The notes below the pieces were generated by a model. That model did no database searches and was not told where the DNA came from. It was given only the letters and a program-made list of their open reading frames with translations. Position numbers and translations under genes: made by a program. From contig JANRIZ010000056.1 in the NCBI GenBank assembly GCA_033764445.1, positions 1 to 5,080 on the forward strand: 5,080 nucleotides of DNA. The letters run 5' to 3'. The stretch's first letter is position 1. The number at the start of each line of letters is the position of its first letter. Positions 1 through 4,316 of the stretch are shown here, one piece after another. Origin of the DNA: JANRIZ01 sp033764445. GTDB lineage: Bacteria; Verrucomicrobiota; Verrucomicrobiia; JAWXBN01.

Positions 1-205
1 TCAACAGATCGGTTGAAATCAGAAGCCACGGATGTACATGGATGAAACACGCATTTTAAGTCGTCACCTGCCTGATGGTGACTCGTTACCCGCACAGGGT
101 TCGTTGGACTTTTCCCAAAAGCGATATTTTTTTAAAGGGGAAAGCCTGGAATCAGCCGCAGGGCACACATGGCTCCCGCTTTTTCAGAGGGGGCCGGTGC
201 CTGTC
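1..205. other. non-coding left edge
   Basis: No convincing gene is seen here. Reading frames in this stretch are short or are shadows that run into the antisense of the helicase gene. It begins with a near-palindrome at 1-16 (TCAAC, six bases, GTTGA), which may be the tail of a structure lying outside the window. A short inverted repeat, GTCACC at 63-68 with GGTGAC at 77-82, is also present but has no T-run. Positions 25-58 resemble the ACGGAT-type intergenic repeat (separate entry). The region lies downstream of the minus-strand helicase, past its terminator. Any gene to the left would begin or end outside the window. Confidence 0.6.
25..58 (+). repeat. possible degenerate ACGGAT-type repeat
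   Basis: The segment contains CCACGGATG, then CATGGATGAAACACG and a T-rich end. This follows the same rhythm (CGGA-, then CGGA/TGGA-, then ACACG-ATTTT) as the better copies at 4026-4080 and 2130-2170. By eye, identity is only about 13 of 22 aligned bases over the first part, so kinship is tentative. It lies in intergenic DNA, as the other copies do. Confidence 0.3.
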
Positions 206-240
206 AAAAAAAACGAGCCATGGAAAAGATGGCTCGTTTT
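206..240 (-). terminator. intrinsic terminator of the helicase gene
   Basis: A perfect 12 bp stem is formed by AAAACGAGCCAT (210-221) and ATGGCTCGTTTT (229-240), with a 7-base loop. Read on the minus strand, the stem is followed without a gap by T's, giving eight in a row (complement of the A-run at 206-213). That is the classic Rho-independent form. It lies about 20 bases past the helicase stop codon, so it almost certainly ends that transcript. On the plus strand only four T's follow the stem, so activity in that direction would be weak. Confidence 0.88.
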
Positions 241-261
241 GAGTGGAAAGATTGGGAAATC

Positions 262-1800
262 CTACCAGCGTTTTTTGGGTTTTCCCCCGCCACCGCCGAA
301 ACGGCGTCCGCCGGGGCCAAACTTGCCGCCGCCATTCCCCCCGCCGCCGCCGCTGCGGCCGCGGAATTTGGAACGGAAATTCGGACGTCCGCCGCCGCCG
401 CCTCCCCCGGATTGGTTCCGGAGGGCGCGTTGGGCGATGTCCTCGTTGTGGTGGGAGTGTTCCGTGAAGACGGGGATTGTTTTTTTGATCAGGCGCTGGA
501 CCGAACGCAGGTTGTCAACCTCGTCGGCGCAGCAGAAGGAGATGGCCAGACCCTCGGCACCCGCACGGGCCGTGCGGCCGATGCGATGCACGTAGGACTC
601 GGGTTCGTCGGGCAGGTCGTAGTTGACGACCAGGGTGATCCCCTTGACATCAATGCCTCGGGCGGCGACATCGGTGGCCACCAACACGCGATAACGGTGC
701 GTGCGGAAGCCCTCGAGGGCGCGTTCGCGGGCCGCCTGGGTTTTGTTGCCATGGATGGCGGAGCTGCGGGTGCCCGCCTTGTCCAGCTGTTCGGAGAGGC
801 GGTTGGCGCCGTGTTTGGTCCGGGCAAAGATCAGGGTCAGCCCGTGCCCATGGGTGGTCAGGAGTTCCTGGAGCAGTTTGAATTTGTTGCCATGCTCCAC
901 GAAGCAGATCCGCTGATCGATCTTCTCGGCGGTGGGCACCTGGGGGGTGATGTTCACGCGGACCGGATCACTCAGGAGCGTGTTGGCCAGTTCGGTGATT
1001 TCACGCGAGAGAGTTGCCGAGAAAAACAGGGACTGCCGTTTTTCGGGAAGTTCCTCGCTGATGCGCCGGATATCGTGGATGAAACCCATGTCGAGCATGC
1101 GGTCCGCCTCGTCGAGAACCAGGATTTCCACGCCCTCCAGACGGATAAAGCCCTGTTCCATCAGATCCATGAGACGTCCGGGTGTGGCCACCAGGATGTC
1201 CACCCCGCGGCGGAGGTCGCGGACCTGGTGGAATTGGGACACCCCGCCGAAGACGCAGGCGGTGCGCAGATGGAGGAACTTGCCGTAGTCGGCAAAACTT
1301 TTTCCGATCTGGAGGGCCAGCTCGCGGGTCGGGGAGAGGATCAGGGCCCGGGGCGTCATCGGCGCGGCGTTGCGTGCGTGACGCGAGAGCTTCTGCAAAA
1401 TGGGCAGGGCGAAGGCCGCCGTCTTGCCCGTGCCTGTCTGGGCGCAGCCGAGCAGGTCCCTGCCCTCGAGAAGAGGGGGAATGGACTGGGCCTGGATCGG
1501 GGAGGCGACCGTATAGTTTTTGGCCTTGAGCGCCTTTTGAATCGGATCAATCAGGGCGAGGCTGGCGAAAGTGACGCCGGATTCGGGGAGGGGAATACCG
1601 GATGGATTTTCCGTCGCGGCAACGTCCGGGGCCAGAGGCGAGTCGTGCCGGGTCGCATGGGGTCGGTGATGTGGCGCGGCGGGGGCCTTCGGAGAGGCCT
1701 CGGCATGCACGCGGGGCTTGCCGTGGGTGGTCGCCGGCAGTTTGCGCTCCGTGGAGCCTTCCGCGGAATGGGGATGGAGGTTGAGTGGGGATGTGTTCAT
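262..1800 (-). CDS. rhlE: RhlE-type DEAD-box ATP-dependent RNA helicase
   Basis: Complete 512-residue cytoplasmic protein that unwinds or remodels RNA using ATP; family members act in ribosome assembly, RNA decay and cold adaptation. All core motifs are visible: Q motif with F78 and the PIQAQ at 101-105, Walker A AQTGTGKT 120-127, PTREL 157-161, TPGR 206-209, DEAD 230-233, SAT 261-263, then helicase domain 2 with LIFARTK 323-329, ATDVAARGIDV 375-385 and HRIGRTARAG 405-414. The segment LDEADRMLDMGFIHDIRRI is typical of the RhlE subgroup. Residues 1-75 form a low-complexity His/Pro/Ala-rich extension not needed by the core. Residues 465-507 are glycine-rich with Arg/Phe, ending in KPKKRW, a likely RNA-binding tail. 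The start at 1800 has only a weak AGAAAGA upstream, so a start further inside the extension is possible. It is transcribed alone and ends at the 206-240 terminator. No clear sigma70 promoter was seen; CATAAT (minus, 1956-1951) is a weak -10 candidate. Confidence 0.95.
   Translation of the reverse strand: MNTSPLNLHPHSAEGSTERKLPATTHGKPRVHAEASPKAPAAPHHRPHATRHDSPLAPDVAATENPSGIPLPESGVTFASLALIDPIQKALKAKNYTVASPIQAQSIPPLLEGRDLLGCAQTGTGKTAAFALPILQKLSRHARNAAPMTPRALILSPTRELALQIGKSFADYGKFLHLRTACVFGGVSQFHQVRDLRRGVDILVATPGRLMDLMEQGFIRLEGVEILVLDEADRMLDMGFIHDIRRISEELPEKRQSLFFSATLSREITELANTLLSDPVRVNITPQVPTAEKIDQRICFVEHGNKFKLLQELLTTHGHGLTLIFARTKHGANRLSEQLDKAGTRSSAIHGNKTQAARERALEGFRTHRYRVLVATDVAARGIDVKGITLVVNYDLPDEPESYVHRIGRTARAGAEGLAISFCCADEVDNLRSVQRLIKKTIPVFTEHSHHNEDIAQRALRNQSGGGGGGGRPNFRSKFRGRSGGGGGNGGGKFGPGGRRFGGGGGKPKKRW
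280..408 (-). repeat. glycine-codon low-complexity tract in rhlE
   Basis: This tract is a run of GGN codons (CCG/GCC triplets on the plus strand) encoding residues 465-507 of the helicase. Glycine blocks alternate with short Arg/Phe/Lys clusters such as FRSKFRGR and GGRRFG. The triplet repetition makes it prone to replication slippage, so its length probably varies between strains. It also opens long antisense frames that are not genes. Confidence 0.8.
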
Positions 1801-2319
1801 TACGGTGTCTTTCTGCGGGGTGGAGCCGGTGCATCAGTGCAAAGCTCCGCCGCATTTTGGTATCAATGGCTGTGCCAAGGTCGATGAGGAGTGTTAATGA
1901 CCCTGACTCAAGTTCTCACCGTAACTTTGAAAGGAAGGGAGGATCTCTTTATTATGAGTCCATTCTTCAGCGAAGTTGGAATCTGATCCTTATGCGGTGA
2001 AGCTTGTACGCCCCCGATCCTGAAATAGCAATGCTTATTTTAAATTTGTTTTCGCCGCAATGAAGGGGACCCACCGAGGTGCCCCCGCCTCCATTCCGGA
2101 ATCAGACGCAGATGGAAGGGAATCTGAAACATCCGCGATATCCCGAACCATCCGGGACAAGTCCGCGGTTCAAACCCCTGAGTCCTGCCTCTGGGACGGC
2201 CTTGCCTTGCTGCAAAAGGGTCGTGAACGTCATGCCATCGAACCCCATGCGAGCGGGGGAATGCCGGTGACAGCCGGGAGCGCGGAGAAATCCACCGGCT
2301 CCCCGCCCAGGAAATGGAA
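1801..2319. other. intergenic region between rhlE and tRNA-Val
   Basis: About 520 bases without a supported gene. The part next to rhlE (1801-2055) is mixed to AT-rich and must carry the rhlE promoter and leader on the minus strand. The part next to the tRNA (2056-2319) is GC-rich and lies downstream of the tRNA's 3' end. It contains the ~41 bp repeat at 2130-2170 and a 10-base palindrome, ATTCCGGAAT, at 2092-2101. Minus-strand frames of 83 and 95 codons cross this stretch, but both begin inside the tRNA gene, lack recognisable domains and read through the repeat, so I do not call them. No transposase or integrase remnant is recognisable. Confidence 0.6.
2130..2170 (-). repeat. dispersed intergenic repeat, copy 1
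   Basis: Read on the minus strand, this 41-base segment begins AACCGCGGACTTGTCCCGG and matches the plus-strand segment 4026-4066 at 36 of 41 positions, with 30 of 31 in the first part. Both copies carry a small hairpin core, TCCCG and CGGGA around GATGGTT. Both lie in gene-free DNA, outside any called gene, in opposite orientations about 1.9 kb apart. This level of identity is far above chance and suggests a genome-wide repeat family. Confidence 0.8.
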
Positions 2320-2394
2320 TGGTGCACAGTGAGAGATTTGAACTCCCGACCAACTCGGTGTAAGCGAGCCGCTCTACCGCTGAGCTAACTGTGC
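2320..2394 (-). tRNA. tRNA-Val (anticodon UAC), CCA encoded
   Basis: The minus strand folds into a full cloverleaf of 75 bases. The acceptor stem is GCACAGT with ACTGTGC (7 perfect pairs). U8 and A9 are in place. The D stem is GCTC/GAGC with loop AGCGGTA. The anticodon stem is GCTCG/CGAGT with loop CTTACAC, giving anticodon UAC at 34-36, which reads GUA valine codons and by wobble others. The variable loop is TGGTC, and the T arm is GGGAG, loop TTCAAAT, CTCTC. The discriminator is A, the usual base for valine, and CCA is encoded (2322-2320). The 5' end lies 68 bp from the divergent HAD phosphatase start. No strong terminator is visible downstream. Confidence 0.97.
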
Positions 2395-2443
2395 CTTTTC
2401 AACCCCTAAAGCAATTAATCGGAATTGACAAGTGTCCGCAGGC

Positions 2444-2461
2444 CGGAAAAGGTGTTTTCCG
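2444..2461 (+). promoter_or_regulatory. hairpin over the HAD phosphatase ribosome-binding region
   Basis: CGGAAAA (2444-2450) and TTTTCCG (2455-2461) form a 7 bp stem with the 4-base loop GGTG, ending one base before the ATG at 2463. The only Shine-Dalgarno-like bases (GGAAAAGG, 2445-2452) are in this stem and loop, so folding would compete with ribosome binding. The stem is AT-rich in its inner part and would melt easily. The structure is seen; a regulatory role is inferred. Confidence 0.4.
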
Positions 2462-2462
2462 C

Positions 2463-3146
2463 ATGGAGCAACAATGGAAATTTGAAGCCGTATTTTTTGA
2501 TCTCGATGGAACGCTCATCGAGTCCACCCTCGACATCGCCATTTCCGTCAACCATGTCCGTACCCTGCTGGGGATGGAGCCGTTGCCCGTCGGGCAGGTG
2601 CGTCGTTATGTGGGCGACGGGGTGCAGGTCCTATTTGAGCGGGCACTCGAAACCCGCGACCGGGAGATCATCGACCGGGCGGTGGAACTGTGGCGTCCGC
2701 ATTACCTGGAAAAATGTCTGGTCCATACGGTTCTTTTTGACGGGGTCCGGGAAATGCTTGAGGAACTGGCCGTCAACGGTGTGCGGATGGCCGTGATCAC
2801 CAACAAGCCGCGCCGCCCGGCCGAGATCATTTTGCGCGGGCTGAAGGTGATGGACTATTTTGATGTCGTTGTCGGCGGGGATTGCACACCCACCCGCAAA
2901 CCCGAGCCGGAGTCCTTCCGTCTGGCCCTGGAAAAGATGGAGTTGTCCGCCTCCCCCCGCATTTTGCACGTGGGCGACAGTCCCAATGACGTGGACGGGG
3001 CCAGAAATCTGGGCCTTTCCAGCGGTGCGGTTTTGTGGGGGCACGGCACCCGCGAGGATTTGAAAGGTGCGGATGTCGTCGCCCAAACCGTTGCCGATCT
3101 GATCCCCCTGGTCCGTGGGAATGGGGAGGGACCGGCATGGAATTGA
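2463..3146 (+). CDS. gph: phosphoglycolate phosphatase-like HAD hydrolase
   Basis: Complete 227-residue cytoplasmic HAD-superfamily phosphatase with a small helical cap. Motif I is FFDLDGTL, with nucleophile D13 and acid/base D15. Motif II is VITNKP with T113, motif III is K146 in TRKPEP, and motif IV is GDSPNDVDGA with D172 and D176 for Mg2+. The size, the C1-type cap between motifs I and II, and the GDSPNDV signature fit Gph, which dephosphorylates 2-phosphoglycolate. Related phosphatases (pyrophosphatase PpaX, beta-phosphoglucomutase-like proteins) cannot be excluded from sequence alone. The frame is open upstream to an ATG at 2391, but that would start inside the tRNA gene on the other strand and add 24 residues unlike the family, so 2463 is chosen. 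The last codons form the ribosome-binding site of the following tatD gene, which overlaps by 10 bp. Confidence 0.88.
   Translation: MEQQWKFEAVFFDLDGTLIESTLDIAISVNHVRTLLGMEPLPVGQVRRYVGDGVQVLFERALETRDREIIDRAVELWRPHYLEKCLVHTVLFDGVREMLEELAVNGVRMAVITNKPRRPAEIILRGLKVMDYFDVVVGGDCTPTRKPEPESFRLALEKMELSASPRILHVGDSPNDVDGARNLGLSSGAVLWGHGTREDLKGADVVAQTVADLIPLVRGNGEGPAWN
3123..3130 (+). promoter_or_regulatory. ribosome-binding site of tatD
   Basis: GGGGAGGG lies 6 bases before the ATG at 3137. It supports that start over the upstream in-frame ATG at 3035, which would add 34 residues of out-of-frame phosphatase sequence. The site lies inside the 3' end of the phosphatase gene, so ribosomes finishing that gene could re-initiate on tatD. 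Confidence 0.7.
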
Positions 3147-3997
3147 TCGAGACACATGCGCATCTGGACTACGCGGATTTTGATCCGGACCGGGAGGTTC
3201 TGCTGCAAAAGGCGGCGGAGGCGGGGGTGCGGACGATCCTGTCGATCGGCACGCGGGGCGAAACCAGCCGGCGTGCGGTGGACCTGGCGCAAAAATACGC
3301 GAATGTATTCGCCGTGGTCGGATGGCATCCGACCGATTGCCGGGAGGCTCCTGACGACGTGCTCACCCCGCTCCGGGAGTTGGCGAGCCATCCGAAGGTG
3401 GCGGCCATCGGGGAAACGGGATTGGATTATTACCGTCTGCCCAGCCAGGAACAGGCCCCCTCCCCGGGGGCGGACATGGGGGTGATCACCGGATATGGCA
3501 TGGACCAGGTGGAGGCGGATTTGAAGGATGCCCTTTACAAAAGCAAACAGGAGCTGATTTTCCGCCAGCAACTGGACCTGGCCGTGGAACGGGGTTTGAA
3601 TGTCGTCGTCCACCAGCGCAGCGCCTTCGAGGATTGCCTCTCGATCATGGCCGAGTATCAGGGCCGTGTGCGCGGGGTCTGGCACTGTTTTGTGGATGCC
3701 CCGGACCGGGCGCAACGGGTCATCGGGATCGGGTCGCTGGTCAGTTTCACGGGGATTGTCACCTTCAAAAACGCGAAGGAGGTCTTGGAAACGGTCCGTG
3801 CCGTGCCTTTGGAACACATGATGGTGGAGACGGACTGTCCGTATCTGGCCCCCGTGCCCTTTCGCGGCAAACGGTGTGAACCGGCCCATACCCGTCTGGT
3901 GGCCGAAAAAATCGCCGAGATCAAGGGGGTCAGCCTCGACGAGGTGGCCCGGGTCACGACACAAAATGCGCGGGAATTTTTCCAGTTGCGCCTTTGA
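3137..3997 (+). CDS. tatD: TatD-family metal-dependent DNase
   Basis: Complete 286-residue cytoplasmic TIM-barrel hydrolase of the amidohydrolase superfamily. Metal ligands are visible in order: THAHLD with H7 and H9, GETGLDYY with E93, VVVHQRSAF with H159, WHCF with H183, and ETDCPYL with D233. The family trait GWHP at 62-65 and the C-terminal NAREFF are also present. TatD proteins act as Mg2+-dependent 3'-5' exonucleases on DNA; paralogues YcfH and YjjV share the fold, so the exact subgroup is uncertain. The family is usually about 255-265 residues; the extra length comes from an insertion of roughly 25-30 residues after LDYYRLPS (about 102-136), ahead of the helix KQELIFRQQLDLA. The gene overlaps the upstream phosphatase by 10 bp and has its own strong ribosome-binding site, which indicates an operon with translational coupling. 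No strong terminator follows. Confidence 0.93.
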   Translation: MELIETHAHLDYADFDPDREVLLQKAAEAGVRTILSIGTRGETSRRAVDLAQKYANVFAVVGWHPTDCREAPDDVLTPLRELASHPKVAAIGETGLDYYRLPSQEQAPSPGADMGVITGYGMDQVEADLKDALYKSKQELIFRQQLDLAVERGLNVVVHQRSAFEDCLSIMAEYQGRVRGVWHCFVDAPDRAQRVIGIGSLVSFTGIVTFKNAKEVLETVRAVPLEHMMVETDCPYLAPVPFRGKRCEPAHTRLVAEKIAEIKGVSLDEVARVTTQNAREFFQLRL

Positions 3998-4025
3998 CGA
4001 CAACCTTGAAATCGAGAGATTTTTC

Positions 4026-4066
4026 AACCGCGGACCTGTCCCGGATGGTTCGGGATCACACGGACG
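4026..4066 (+). repeat. dispersed intergenic repeat, copy 2
   Basis: This segment begins AACCGCGGACCTGTCCCGG and matches the reverse complement of 2130-2170 at 36 of 41 bases. It runs on into CACACGGACGACACGGATTT (4057-4076), a phase of ACGGA(C/T) units that copy 1 largely lacks. The core TCCCG...CGGGA can form a 5 bp hairpin. It begins 29 bases after the tatD stop codon, in DNA with no other role that I can see. Confidence 0.8.
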
Positions 4067-4193
4067 ACACGGATTTTTTGGACTCTATCCGCTCAATAGA
4101 AAAAATCCTGCAAAATAAATTTCTTGATTTTGTTCCAAGGCAAATATTGTAAACACGTGTAAATATCGTGATTTTAGCGTCCATATTTTTAAA

Positions 4194-4218
4194 TAACTTG
4201 ATTGGAATCAATAAGTTA
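4194..4218 (+). promoter_or_regulatory. imperfect inverted repeat upstream of the secreted-protein gene
   Basis: TAACTT-G-ATTG (4194-4204) and CAATAAGTTA (4209-4218) make a 10 bp stem with one bulged G and loop GAAT. No T-run follows, so it is not a terminator. It overlaps a TACAAT box (4217-4222). It could therefore be an operator at a promoter or, if transcribed, a leader hairpin. Its right arm can pair instead with 4240-4249. Confidence 0.4.
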
Positions 4219-4249
4219 CAATTTGGTTGATGTGAGATGTTGTCAACTT
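4213..4249 (+). promoter_or_regulatory. alternative hairpin competing with 4194-4218
   Basis: AAGTTACAA (4213-4221) pairs with TTGT-C-AACTT (4240-4249), giving 9 bp with one bulged C and an 18-base loop. It uses the same AAGTTA bases as the upstream hairpin, so the two cannot form together. A further AAGTT at 4266-4270 could pair with AACTT at 4245-4249. The pairings are seen; the AT-rich setting means chance is a real alternative. Confidence 0.3.
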
Positions 4250-4316
4250 AATTAATGATGTTGCGAAGTTCTGAAATATTGTTAGCAAGGCTCGCGTCAG
4301 TGTGAAAGACGGAGCG

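Larger units (their letters stand above)
3998..4316. other. AT-rich intergenic region upstream of the secreted protein
   Basis: About 320 bases without a gene. Positions 4008-4023 form a weak hairpin (GAAATC, loop GAGA, GATTTT) that could be a poor tatD terminator. The repeat copy follows at 4026-4066. From 4085 onward the DNA is clearly more AT-rich than the flanking genes, as expected of a promoter and leader. It holds the palindrome ACACGTGT (4153-4160), a TACAAT box (4217-4222) close to a -10 consensus but without a matching -35, and the inverted repeats listed separately. Confidence 0.6.

Noticed and set aside
169..1887. Plus-strand open frame of 572 codons opposite the helicase
   Set aside because: It is exactly antisense to a helicase with every family motif intact. 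Its product is Gly/Ala-rich without domains and arises from GC-rich codon use.
2040..2353. Minus-strand frames of 83 and 95 codons downstream of the tRNA
   Set aside because: Both start within the tRNA. The 83-codon frame and a plus-strand shadow frame over 4026-4066 share the peptide NRG-VPDGSG only because both read through the same DNA repeat, which shows that the repeat creates spurious proteins.
2425..2453. sigma70 promoter for the phosphatase using TTGACA at 2425-2430
   Set aside because: Although the -35 is perfect, the bases 16-18 further on (AAAGGT and neighbours) bear no resemblance to a -10 box.
2391..2462. Upstream start for the HAD phosphatase at 2391
   Set aside because: It would begin inside the tRNA-Val gene and add 24 residues unlike the family. 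The 2463 start puts the DLDGTL motif at the usual distance from the N-terminus.
2331..4022. GAGAGATTT shared by the tRNA-Val gene (2331-2339) and 4014-4022 as a possible attachment-site pair
   Set aside because: A 9-base match is expected by chance in a window of this size. No integrase lies between, and the DNA between is an ordinary housekeeping operon.
4008..4023. Terminator after tatD
   Set aside because: The stem is only about six AT-rich pairs with a wobble, and the T's belong to the stem itself. It is mentioned as weak in the intergenic entry, not called.
2855..4027. Minus-strand open frame of 390 codons opposite the phosphatase and tatD genes
   Set aside because: It is antisense to two well-supported genes and shows no recognisable domain or ribosome-binding site.
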